From NCBI RefSeq assembly GCF_026891935.1, contig NZ_JAPTGC010000003.1, positions 62,001 through 126,000 on the forward strand: a stretch of DNA of 64,000 nt, read 5' to 3'. Shown here one piece after another: positions 1-7,640 of this stretch. Origin of the DNA: Methanocorpusculum vombati (GTDB taxonomy: Archaea; Halobacteriota; Methanomicrobia; Methanomicrobiales; Methanocorpusculaceae). The position numbers and the translations under genes were made by a program. The notes under the pieces were generated by a model, which was not told the DNA's origin, made no database searches, and was given only the letters and a program-made list of their open reading frames with translations. Each line of letters opens with the position of its first letter. Within the stretch, counting starts at the first letter, position 1.

Positions 1-573
1 GTTATCGTGCAGATGCAGATGATCCGGCCGCTTGGTAAGAAACGCTTTAAGTGTCCCCGTCAGATTTGCATGCCCCACATCCAGCACAAACGACAGACCG
101 CACTCCCGGATACATGTAAGAAGATCCGGTGCCTGAAACCTGCAGCAGTCCCAGCTCCCGAGATTTTCCACCGCAAACCGGATGGAAAACTCCTCCTGCA
201 TCTCCCCGAGCTCTGCAAAACTCCGCAGCATTGCCGCAGTTGATGCATCCCACTCGTCCGGATACAGACAAAACCCCGGATGAATCACCAGTGTCTCCGC
301 ACCGATCCGATCTCCGGCTTCCGCAGTCTCGCGGATCACCGCAATACTTGCCCGCCGCATCGGCTCAAATGCAGATGCAATATTTCCGTCTCCCGTCGGT
401 GCATGAATCGTGTACCGCAGATCAAACTCCCTGCAGGCATCCTCATACCCAAACAGCGAGTGCTGTGCATCGCACTGAATTTCCACCAGATCACATATCT
501 CCGAAAGCCGCATCAGAGCATCCGCAAGCGGCTCTGCCATCAGACAGTTCGTCGAAACACCAAACCGCCTCAT
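1..573 (-). CDS. Sugar phosphate isomerase/epimerase-like TIM-barrel protein (partial)
   Basis: The first 191 residues of a protein that runs off the window edge at position 1. It begins MRRFGVSTN. The visible end carries HLHLHDN, a metal-binding pattern typical of the xylose-isomerase-like/AP-endonuclease-2 TIM barrel family, whose members isomerise or epimerise sugars or cleave DNA at abasic sites. Earlier family-like segments are an IHAPTGDG stretch, an LVIHPG stretch and an AVENLG stretch. The ATG lies inside the stop codon of the upstream ABC ATPase gene (ATGA overlap of 4 nt), so the two are probably translationally coupled. The substrate cannot be told from sequence. The link to a B12/iron importer is contextual only. 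Confidence 0.8.
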   Translation of the reverse strand, partial: MRRFGVSTNCLMAEPLADALMRLSEICDLVEIQCDAQHSLFGYEDACREFDLRYTIHAPTGDGNIASAFEPMRRASIAVIRETAEAGDRIGAETLVIHPGFCLYPDEWDASTAAMLRSFAELGEMQEEFSIRFAVENLGSWDCCRFQAPDLLTCIRECGLSFVLDVGHANLTGTLKAFLTKRPDHLHLHDN

Positions 574-1790
574 GGGAGAATCCGCCGCATCAGGTCCGCA
601 GCCGAGACCACCGCAACCGCCCCGTCCCCGGCAAGCTCCGCAAAAAGAGCATCCGCCTCTCCTCCGGTATAATCCTCGCATCGTCCAAGGAAATACACCG
701 GCACATCAGCACCCTTCAGGACCGACAGATTTGCCAGATTCCCCGAGCCGACCGGCATCCCCGCAACCACCACGGCATCCGCCTTCGCAACCAGACCACG
801 CAGCTGTTCAACCGCTGCAGCTGACACCGCCGCAAACGGCGGCTCAACCACCGCTTCAATTCCGAGTGCCGCGGCTGCCGCCGCATCAGAATCATTCGCC
901 GCAAGTACCCCCGCGGTAACCCGGCACCCGTGCAGAAGCAGCAGGTGATACAGCTCCGATCCGGACCCCCCGCCCGAGATCACATGTACCCGGACACCGT
1001 CTGCAACCGCCGCAACATCATACGCCGGAACCAGATACGGCTTCCCCGTCAGAGGATGCATATGTACCAGCATCCTCACCGAAAAACTCTCGGAGATCCG
1101 TTCCTCCGTCAGTACCTCCGCAGGAGTTCCCGCCGCCACGATCTGTCCTCCGCTCATCAGAATCAGCCGGTCACAGAAATAGGACGCAAGATTAAAATCA
1201 TGAAACACCCCCACCACCGTAATCTTTGGTGTCAGCTCCTGAATCAGGCTCAGAATCTCCAGCTGATGATTAATATCAAGATGTGACGTCGGCTCATCCA
1301 GCAGCAGGATCTTCGGCTGCTGTGCAAGCGTCCGTGCAATCAGTACCCGCTGCCGCTCACCGCCCGACACCTCCGTAATCAGTTTATCCGCCAGATGCAG
1401 CGTATTCGTCCGCCGCATCGCCTCATCTGCAACCGACAGATCCACCTCTCCCAGAGGTGCAAGCCTCCCGATATGCGGATGGCGGCCCATCAGCACAATC
1501 TCGCGGACCGTAAACGGAAACGCAACATCCGTCTCCTGCCGTACGCATCCGAGGATCCGTGCAAGTTCCCGCGTATCATACGTCGCAACATCCAGCCCCT
1601 CAATCATCACCGCCCCTGCATCCGGTGCAAGAATTCGCGACAATGTCCGCAGAAACGTGGTCTTCCCGCACCCGTTCGGCCCGAGAATACCAATGAACCG
1701 TCCTTCCTCAACCGCAAGTGAAAGATCCCGGAGAACCGTATGGTCCCCGTAACTCACCGACAGCTGCTCCGCAGAAATCACCGGCGTCAT
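570..1790 (-). CDS. ABC transporter ATP-binding protein, B12/iron-siderophore class, with C-terminal extension
   Basis: A FecE/BtuD-type ATPase that powers import through the permease encoded just upstream. Walker A is GPNGCGKTT near residue 38, the signature is VSGGERQRV, and Walker B is ILLLDEPTSHLD. These lie in the first 260 residues or so. About 145 residues follow that are not part of a normal ATPase. They look like a Rossmann-like alpha/beta domain containing HVISGGGSGSEL and VVVAGMPVGSGNLANL. Similar extensions occur, from memory, in methanogen importers annotated as cobalamin or iron type. The start overlaps the permease stop by 4 nt, and the stop overlaps the next ATG. The substrate (cobalamin, iron chelate or similar) is inferred from family only. 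Confidence 0.9.
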   Translation of the reverse strand: MTPVISAEQLSVSYGDHTVLRDLSLAVEEGRFIGILGPNGCGKTTFLRTLSRILAPDAGAVMIEGLDVATYDTRELARILGCVRQETDVAFPFTVREIVLMGRHPHIGRLAPLGEVDLSVADEAMRRTNTLHLADKLITEVSGGERQRVLIARTLAQQPKILLLDEPTSHLDINHQLEILSLIQELTPKITVVGVFHDFNLASYFCDRLILMSGGQIVAAGTPAEVLTEERISESFSVRMLVHMHPLTGKPYLVPAYDVAAVADGVRVHVISGGGSGSELYHLLLLHGCRVTAGVLAANDSDAAAAAALGIEAVVEPPFAAVSAAAVEQLRGLVAKADAVVVAGMPVGSGNLANLSVLKGADVPVYFLGRCEDYTGGEADALFAELAGDGAVAVVSAADLMRRILP

Positions 1791-2734
1791 ACCTGAGTCC
1801 TCCTCCGCAGCAGGTAAATAAAGAACGGAGCACCCAGAAACGCGGTAATAATACCCACCGGAATCTCAACCGGCAGTGTCCGTGCAGCCGTATCCGCCCA
1901 CATCAGAAGAATTGCACCTGCCATCATCGACGCGGGCAAAAGAATCCGGTGATCCGGTCCTGTCAGAATCCGCATAATATGGGGAATAATCAGACCCACA
2001 AACCCGATGCACCCCGCAATCGACACCGCAATACCGGTGATAAAGGAAGATACCAGCAAAAGAATCCGTTTCGTCTTCTCGATATTCACTCCCAGATGCA
2101 CCGCCTCCTCTTCTCCCAAAGCCATCACATTCAGATCGCGGGAGAACACAAATACCACTACGCATGCTGCAGGAATCAAGAGACCCAGAATCACATCATC
2201 CCAGTACACATTCCAGAACCCGCCCATCATCCAGAACATAATCTGATGCAGGGAATTTCCCGAAATATACATGAGAAATGACAGCATCGCGGATAAAAAC
2301 AGCGACACCGCAATACCCGACAAAAGCAGCGTCTCCACCGCCACCCGTCCGTGCCGGAGAGAGATAAGATACACCACAATCGTGGAAAGTGTCGCTCCGG
2401 CAAACGCAAGAACCGGCAGAAACAGTCCGCCGAGAAACACAATCGCAAACGCAGCGCCGAGTGCGCCTCCCGATGATGTCCCGATAATATAGGGATCCGC
2501 CATCGGATTACGGAACAGCCCCTGCATCGCACATCCCGCCGCAGCCAGCCCGAGCCCGACCAGCACCGCACCGCATACCCGGGGCAGCCGGACCTCAAAC
2601 AGCAGCTTCTGAATCATCGCCGTATCAAAATTCCACAGCGACAGACCGGACACCCCGATACAGGTCGTAACAAAAATACTTACAATCAGCAGCAGCAAAA
2701 GAACCGGGAGAATGAGAACAGGACGACGCAACAT
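1787..2734 (-). CDS. FecCD/BtuC-family ABC importer permease
   Basis: Integral membrane permease of 315 residues, close to the usual length of about 330, with roughly nine to ten hydrophobic segments. The family-typical QGLFRNPMADP lies near residue 70 and GLIIPHIMR near residue 230, which is where the coupling helix contacts the ATPase. It should form a dimer passing B12, haem or a ferric chelate to the cytoplasm. No substrate-binding protein gene is visible beside it, so that partner is elsewhere or shared with the second importer at 16-19 kb. The gene appears to be the first of an operon reading permease, ATPase, TIM-barrel enzyme. Confidence 0.92.
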   Translation of the reverse strand: MLRRPVLILPVLLLLLIVSIFVTTCIGVSGLSLWNFDTAMIQKLLFEVRLPRVCGAVLVGLGLAAAGCAMQGLFRNPMADPYIIGTSSGGALGAAFAIVFLGGLFLPVLAFAGATLSTIVVYLISLRHGRVAVETLLLSGIAVSLFLSAMLSFLMYISGNSLHQIMFWMMGGFWNVYWDDVILGLLIPAACVVVFVFSRDLNVMALGEEEAVHLGVNIEKTKRILLLVSSFITGIAVSIAGCIGFVGLIIPHIMRILTGPDHRILLPASMMAGAILLMWADTAARTLPVEIPVGIITAFLGAPFFIYLLRRRTQV

Positions 2735-2770
2735 AGATGTTGCTAACTATATTGTCTTATGTCAAATAAA

Positions 2771-3724
2771 TTATATCTCCTGGAGTGCATCCCCGGCACA
2801 CTCTGCAACCTTTGCCGAACGGGTAGTCAGAATAATATTTGTCCGTTTCCCTGCCTCCTGTACAATCTGCATCAGTGCCGCAATGTGGCTGTCATCAAGT
2901 GCTGTTTCAATATCGTCGATAACAACTGCTTCCGGCAGTTCCGGTGAAGAAAAGAGCACCGCATAGGCAAGCAGCCGCAGTGTTCCTTCAGAAAAATACT
3001 GGTAGGGAATAAGCATTGCCCGGCTCTTTGACTCCCACATCAGCCGGTTGTGGCCATCCTCGGTCACAATCGCAAACCGGACAAACTCCGGTTCAACCGC
3101 TGAAACAGCAGCTTCCACGGCAGAAAACGCCTCAGGCATACTCGCTGCAAACCGGAGAAGACATGCCTCCAGATTTCTGCCGGTCGGATACAGCCGTCTG
3201 CCTGTATCGTTTGTCTCCGGGTTTCGCATCGCGGACGGGACAAGATGACCGATCCACCAGCGGCTCATCTCCTGCATGATCCGGTACACATCGCGCGGTT
3301 CAGGCTCCACGGGGACCCCGAAGATGCTCTCCCGCTCGCCGGTCCGGACCTCGATCTTTTCCAGCTGCGTATCATCCTTTTGATCCTGAATTACCAGCTG
3401 CTCGCGGGCGAGGATCAGCCGCTCCGCATCCTTGGGATCCCGCACAAGAACCGCACGATACGATTCGCGGCCCCGCTCCACACAAAGAACAATTTCCCGG
3501 GTACACTCCGGTCCGAAATGAAACAGTGCCCCGCAGTTCCCGAACACCTCGGTCCAGTCGCCAAGGGAACGCCCTGCAACTGCCGACAACATCTCAAACG
3601 CCGTGGCAACCGAGGATTTTCCCGCACCATTCTTCCCGTAAAAGACCAGAAGACCTTGCACCGGCACCACATACCCGGCAAAATGCCGCAGCCCGGAAAT
3701 AGAAACTTTGAGCATATTCTCCAT
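2771..3724 (-). CDS. AAA/SMC-like ATPase of unknown function
   Basis: A protein of about 317 residues with an SMC/RecF-like ATP-binding head. The N-terminal Walker A is GKNGAGKSS near residue 32. Near the C-terminus are a Walker-B-like VVIDDIETALDD and an ILTTRS segment. No coiled coil is evident between them, so this is a compact stand-alone ATPase. I chose the ATG at 3724; a TTG at 3727 and an ATG at 3715 are alternatives. The start lies four bases past the 3' end of the tRNA-Leu gene on the same strand, with no room for a promoter or a well-spaced ribosome-binding site. The mRNA is therefore probably released leaderless by tRNA 3' processing. Function is unknown. Confidence 0.8.
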   Translation of the reverse strand: MENMLKVSISGLRHFAGYVVPVQGLLVFYGKNGAGKSSVATAFEMLSAVAGRSLGDWTEVFGNCGALFHFGPECTREIVLCVERGRESYRAVLVRDPKDAERLILAREQLVIQDQKDDTQLEKIEVRTGERESIFGVPVEPEPRDVYRIMQEMSRWWIGHLVPSAMRNPETNDTGRRLYPTGRNLEACLLRFAASMPEAFSAVEAAVSAVEPEFVRFAIVTEDGHNRLMWESKSRAMLIPYQYFSEGTLRLLAYAVLFSSPELPEAVVIDDIETALDDSHIAALMQIVQEAGKRTNIILTTRSAKVAECAGDALQEI

Positions 3725-3727
3725 CAA

Positions 3728-3811
3728 TGCGAGGGATGGGATTCGAACCCATGAACTCCTTGAGACAGGGTCCTAAGCCCTGCGCCGTTAACCTGGCTTG
3801 GCAACCCTCGC
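3728..3811 (-). tRNA. tRNA-Leu (anticodon TAG)
   Basis: Read on the minus strand, the acceptor arms GCGAGGG and CCCTCGC pair fully, the anticodon stem CAGGG/CCCTG encloses loop CTTAGGA, and the T arm ATGGG/CCCAT encloses TTCGAAT. A long variable arm (class II) fits leucine. The discriminator base is A at 3728 and CCA is not encoded. No intron is present. The ATPase gene follows directly. Confidence 0.95.
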
Positions 3812-3960
3812 GCCTTATTTAGCCCTATGCTCTTATTATGTGGAACGGATATATGATGAACTTTCTTGTACAGTGCCGCAAAATGTGCGGACCGGAACGA
3901 CGTTTCTTCGTTTACATATCTGAACGTACAAAAAAGAAAAAAAATTAGATTGCTTTGATC

Positions 3961-4617
3961 TTATGCAGACTCGTAGAGCTGGCCAAAGAACCGTGCTTCC
4001 CAGATTAAGAACAGCGGAGCAAGGATCAGAAGCAGAATCCAGCCGATAATCGGAATGATCAAGAGAATACCCATGATAACACCAAGAACGATCATCAGCA
4101 CAATCCAGGACAGGATATAGTGAATCCAACCGATCTTACCGACGATCTTAAAGATTTCGCCGAACTGGAATGCTGCACCAAGTTTCTCTTCCTTTGCAAA
4201 CCGGACAATAGCCATTGTGGCCATAATACCAAAGATGATGGAAACAATCAGGGTAATGATCAGACCAATGATACTGACTCCCGTCACGGCTGCTGCTGCT
4301 GCATTGGGGTCCATCATGGCCATCGGATTCATCAGTGCGGCACCGCCGAAGATGAACAGGACAATCATCGGCACAATGCCATACACAATACCAATGATCC
4401 ACATCAGGATACCATCGATCAGCATCTTAACCCATTCACCGAGTTTCGCCTCGCCGCCGCGGTACACGCGAACGGCGAAACCCATCAGAAGTATCCATCC
4501 GATGATCGGAATGATACACAGAATGATAAGAATAATCCAGTCAACCCAGTTGCCGACCAGACGCGTTTTGGCAAAGTCAAACGACTTGCCGATATTTTCG
4601 GTAATACCAATAGACAT
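3961..4617 (-). CDS. DUF4013 family membrane protein, copy 1
   Basis: Polytopic membrane protein of about 218 residues, rich in Ile, Leu, Gly and Met, with around five or six hydrophobic segments. Typical family features are an N-terminal MSIGITENIGKSFDFAK, a polar RVYRGGEAKLGEW loop between membrane helices, an FQFGEIFKIVGKIGW segment and a C-terminal FGQLYESA. I placed the start at 4617 rather than the longer 4665 because GAGGTGG sits 7-8 nt before this ATG and because copy 2 begins in the same way. A TATA-like box lies about 51 nt upstream. Function is not established. It lies next to a decayed copy and a second intact copy. Confidence 0.85.
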   Translation of the reverse strand: MSIGITENIGKSFDFAKTRLVGNWVDWIILIILCIIPIIGWILLMGFAVRVYRGGEAKLGEWVKMLIDGILMWIIGIVYGIVPMIVLFIFGGAALMNPMAMMDPNAAAAAVTGVSIIGLIITLIVSIIFGIMATMAIVRFAKEEKLGAAFQFGEIFKIVGKIGWIHYILSWIVLMIVLGVIMGILLIIPIIGWILLLILAPLFLIWEARFFGQLYESA

Positions 4618-4663
4618 AAAGTTCCACCTCTTTTTGTGGATATAAATACATTTGCGTCTTTCC

Positions 4664-4672
4664 ATATATAAC
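4664..4672 (-). promoter_or_regulatory. TATA box of DUF4013 copy 1
   Basis: On the minus strand the sequence GTTATATATGG lies about 51 nt before the ATG at 4617. The second DUF4013 gene has its TATA box at nearly the same distance. A second AT-rich box near 4640 is too close to the Shine-Dalgarno site to be the main promoter. Confidence 0.5.
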
Positions 4673-4937
4673 TATCTCATAGTTTTGTCGGACAACGATT
4701 GAATTTCGGTCAGTTTCGTAAACAGATGAATTTTTTCGTGATTTTCCCATTCAGAAATATTGGGTCAAAAAATACCGGAAAACAGAACCATTTCAAAAAA
4801 TCCCCAGAATATGAGGGAAAATTCGGCAATTGACAAACAACAATTCGTCCAAATGCCGGAAATGCGCGGAGGAAAAAATGGGTCCGGGAAAAAAGCCGCA
4901 CGGACAGCGGTCCCTGACCTACGGATCTCCTGCACCG

Positions 4938-5090
4938 TTATGCGGACTCGTACACATTTGTGTAGTAGCGGGAAAACCCGGGTGCCGGGAACGGCGTCAG
5001 AAGTACCATAATCAGCCAGCCGATCTTACCAATCTTCGCGAAAATTGCACTAATCTGGAACACATCGCCAAAGATTATCTTTGCAGCAGC
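4938..5090 (-). pseudogene. Remnant of a third DUF4013 gene
   Basis: Read from the minus strand in one open frame, this stretch encodes FGDVFQISAIFAKIGKIGW, matching the FQFGEIFKIVGKIGW segment of copy 1. It then jumps to a short tail ending TNVYESA and a TAA stop, which matches the YESA end of copy 1. The two membrane helices that should lie between are missing, and no start or N-terminal half is recognisable upstream. It is a decayed copy with an internal deletion lying between the two intact paralogues. The rest of 4618-5171 holds nothing else I can recognise. Confidence 0.75.
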
Positions 5091-5171
5091 AGCGCAAACA
5101 GCATGCTGTCTATACCCGAAGATATGGACAGCGCCCGGATGGACAAAACACTGCGAAAGAAAAAAAGAGGA

Positions 5172-5981
5172 TTACTCCTCTACAGCCGCAGGTGTGGATG
5201 CAGCAACCGCCGACTCATACAGATTGGCATAGAACTTTGCCTCCCAGATGGCCAGAAGCGGCGCAACAACGATTAACAGAACCCATCCGACCACCAGAAT
5301 CACCAGCAGAATGGCATAGATAACCAGAAGGACAAGTCCGATAACAATAATATTGCCCAGATACCGCAGCCAGCCGATCGTTGCAATAACGTTGAGCAGC
5401 TCCTTTATCTGGAACGCAGCACCAACCCGCTGCTCCTTGGCAAACCGGATAAGTGCCATGATCAGCACCATGGAAGTGATCAGCAGGACAACTAACCGGA
5501 TGACCATTGCTGCAAGAACAAACGCCGCATTATCCATAGGGCCGAACATCAGCAGAACAGAGATCACAATATACGGAATAAAGTACACAAGCGAGATGAT
5601 CGTTGCCAGCAGACCATCAAGGAACATACTGCCCCAGGCACCAAGTTTCAGCTCGCCGCCGCGGTACACACGCAGGATAAAACCTGTCCACAGAATACTG
5701 AAGATGAGGGTAAGAACCGCACCGACCAGGAGAGCAGCCAGCGAGAATGCCCCTGCCAGTCCGGCAAACGGAATGCTCTCTGGGATTGCAGCCGATGCTC
5801 CCGGAACAATCGTCTCAATGGATGTTACCACAAACCCCATCAAGCCAAAGACCATCAGGGCAATACCTGCCAGCATCAGCAGGCTGATCGTGATCAGAAT
5901 AATCCAGTCGCTGAAGGAGTGCAGTGCCTTATTTGCATAGTCATACGAACCGCGCAGGTTCTCTACAATACCAATAACCAT
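5172..5981 (-). CDS. DUF4013 family membrane protein, copy 2
   Basis: About 269 residues with roughly six hydrophobic segments, clearly paralogous to the protein at 3961-4617. Both share the N-terminus (MVIGIVENLRGSYDYANKAL), the loop RVYRGGELKLGAW, the RFAKEQRVGAAFQ segment and a tail with NLYESA. This copy has a larger loop after the second helix and a short extra C-terminal tail ending AAVEE. The start at 5981 is preceded by GAGGTGA at good spacing, so the longer N-terminus (to 6026) is rejected. Function is unknown; a tandem membrane-protein family is all that can be said. Confidence 0.85.
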   Translation of the reverse strand: MVIGIVENLRGSYDYANKALHSFSDWIILITISLLMLAGIALMVFGLMGFVVTSIETIVPGASAAIPESIPFAGLAGAFSLAALLVGAVLTLIFSILWTGFILRVYRGGELKLGAWGSMFLDGLLATIISLVYFIPYIVISVLLMFGPMDNAAFVLAAMVIRLVVLLITSMVLIMALIRFAKEQRVGAAFQIKELLNVIATIGWLRYLGNIIVIGLVLLVIYAILLVILVVGWVLLIVVAPLLAIWEAKFYANLYESAVAASTPAAVEE

Positions 5982-6028
5982 ATTTTTTCGTTCACCTCTT
6001 TTCAGATGGGGAATAGTGCGCCGCAAAA

Positions 6029-6037
6029 GTATATACA
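6029..6037 (-). promoter_or_regulatory. TATA box of DUF4013 copy 2
   Basis: The minus strand reads CTGTATATACTTTTG about 52 nt before the ATG at 5981, giving a leader of about 25 nt with the GAGGTGA ribosome-binding site. The geometry matches that of copy 1. Confidence 0.5.
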
Positions 6038-6065
6038 GATTGTGTAGTCAGTTAAAAAAAGATGG

Positions 6066-7559
6066 TTAATGCCGGAAATGGCGGGTGCCGGTAAAGACCA
6101 TGGCAACACCCAGTTCATCGGCACGGGCAATAACCTCGGCATCGCGGATCGAACCTCCCGGCTGAATCAGGGCGGTTGCTCCGGCAGCTGCTGCAACCTC
6201 CAGCGTATCCGGGAACGGCAGGAACGCATCCGACGCCACAACCGTATCCTTCATCGTTCTGCCGAACTCCGCCGCCTTCATCACCGCAATCTTTGCAGAA
6301 TCCACCCGGTTCATCTGACCGACGCCGATACCCACCAGCTCGGTCGCATTCGAGTACACAATCGCATTGCTCTTTGCATACTTCACAATCTTCCAGGCAA
6401 ATCTCATCGCCGCAACCTCCGCCTCGGTCGGTGCACGCTTCGATACAACCGTCCAGCCCTCCTCATACTCCGGAGTTCTCTGCACCAGCACCCCGCCGTC
6501 GATCGTCCGCAGCTCATCTGCCGGAACCTCGGGCGGGAGAACCAGAAGCCGCATGTTCTCCTTCTTCTTCATAATCTCCCGTGCCTCCTCGGTAAAGGAC
6601 GGGGCAATCAGCACCTCCACAAACGTGGAACAGATCTCCTCTGCAACATCTTTTCCGACCGGACTGTTCATTGCCACAACCGAACCGTACGCAGAAACCG
6701 GATCCACATCCCGCGCCTTAAGATACGACTCAAGCTGGGTCGCGCCCACCGCAACCCCGCAGGGATTGTTGTGCTTTACAATAACCGTTCCCGGAGACGG
6801 CAGCTCGCGGCAGAGACTGACAGCTGCATGCACATCCAGATAATTGTTGTAGGACATCTCCTTGCCCTGCAAAGCGGTCTGACCGGCAATACCGGACGTT
6901 CCATACACCGCAGCTTTCTGATGCGGATTCTCGCCGTACCGGAGGTGGCGGCCGTTGGCAAACTGCACCGTATAGGTTGACGGGAACTCAGAACCGATAC
7001 CATTGAGATAGTTCGAGATTGCTGCATCATATGCCGCAGTCCGGGTAAAGGCCTTTGCGGCAAGACTCAGCTTCTGCTCATACGTGAATCCTCCGCCGTT
7101 GACCGCATCAATCACCATGGGGTAGTCGTCTGGGTCCACCACCACGGCGACATCCTTAAAGTTCTTGGACGCGGCGCGGATCATCGCCGGACCGCCGATG
7201 TCCACAAACTCGATCAGTTCGTCAAGCGGCAGATTCTTTTTTGACATCTCCTCAAACGGATACAGATTGACGCAGAGGATATCGATGCCTTCAATGCCAT
7301 GCTCCTGCATGACCGCATCGTCCGTTCCGCGGCGGCCGAGAAGACCTCCGTGCACCTTCGGGTGCAGCGTCTTCACGCGGCCGTCCATCATCTCGGGAAA
7401 ACCGGTGTACTCGGAGACATCCTTAACCGGGATTCCGGCGTCACGAAGAGTCTTTGCGGTTCCGCCGGAACTGAGAATGCCGATATTTTTTGCTGCCAGG
7501 GCTTTGGCAAGATCAATGATGCCGGTCTTGTCCCAGACCGACAGGAGTGCGAGAGTCAT
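6066..7559 (-). CDS. purH: Bifunctional AICAR formyltransferase/IMP cyclohydrolase PurH
   Basis: Cytoplasmic enzyme for the last two steps of de novo purine synthesis: formylation of AICAR and ring closure of FAICAR to IMP. The N-terminal MGS-like cyclohydrolase domain (about residues 1-150) shows SVWDKTGI, SSGGTAKTL and GRVKTLHPKVHGG. The formyltransferase domain follows, with RYGENPHQ near residue 208 and the catalytic pair K262-H263 in KHNNPCGVA. The length of 497 is slightly under the bacterial norm of about 520. Many archaea use PurP and PurO instead, so a fused PurH suggests a bacterial-type pathway, probably from ancient transfer. The gene follows uvrB with a gap of about 80 nt. Confidence 0.97.
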   Translation of the reverse strand: MTLALLSVWDKTGIIDLAKALAAKNIGILSSGGTAKTLRDAGIPVKDVSEYTGFPEMMDGRVKTLHPKVHGGLLGRRGTDDAVMQEHGIEGIDILCVNLYPFEEMSKKNLPLDELIEFVDIGGPAMIRAASKNFKDVAVVVDPDDYPMVIDAVNGGGFTYEQKLSLAAKAFTRTAAYDAAISNYLNGIGSEFPSTYTVQFANGRHLRYGENPHQKAAVYGTSGIAGQTALQGKEMSYNNYLDVHAAVSLCRELPSPGTVIVKHNNPCGVAVGATQLESYLKARDVDPVSAYGSVVAMNSPVGKDVAEEICSTFVEVLIAPSFTEEAREIMKKKENMRLLVLPPEVPADELRTIDGGVLVQRTPEYEEGWTVVSKRAPTEAEVAAMRFAWKIVKYAKSNAIVYSNATELVGIGVGQMNRVDSAKIAVMKAAEFGRTMKDTVVASDAFLPFPDTLEVAAAAGATALIQPGGSIRDAEVIARADELGVAMVFTGTRHFRH

Positions 7560-7640
7560 AACACATGTATATGGTTGGAAGAAGGTAATTAAGGGTTCGG
7601 GATATTTCTGTACCCCGTTTGACCGGAGTTGGGGATCGGA

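Noticed and set aside
129-824. Plus-strand open frame of 231 codons
   Set aside because: It lies over two clearly homologous minus-strand genes and is Pro/Arg/His-rich shadow translation.
3728-3811. Integration site of a mobile element at tRNA-Leu
   Set aside because: No integrase, no direct repeat of the tRNA 3' end was seen nearby, and neighbouring genes are ordinary chromosomal ones.
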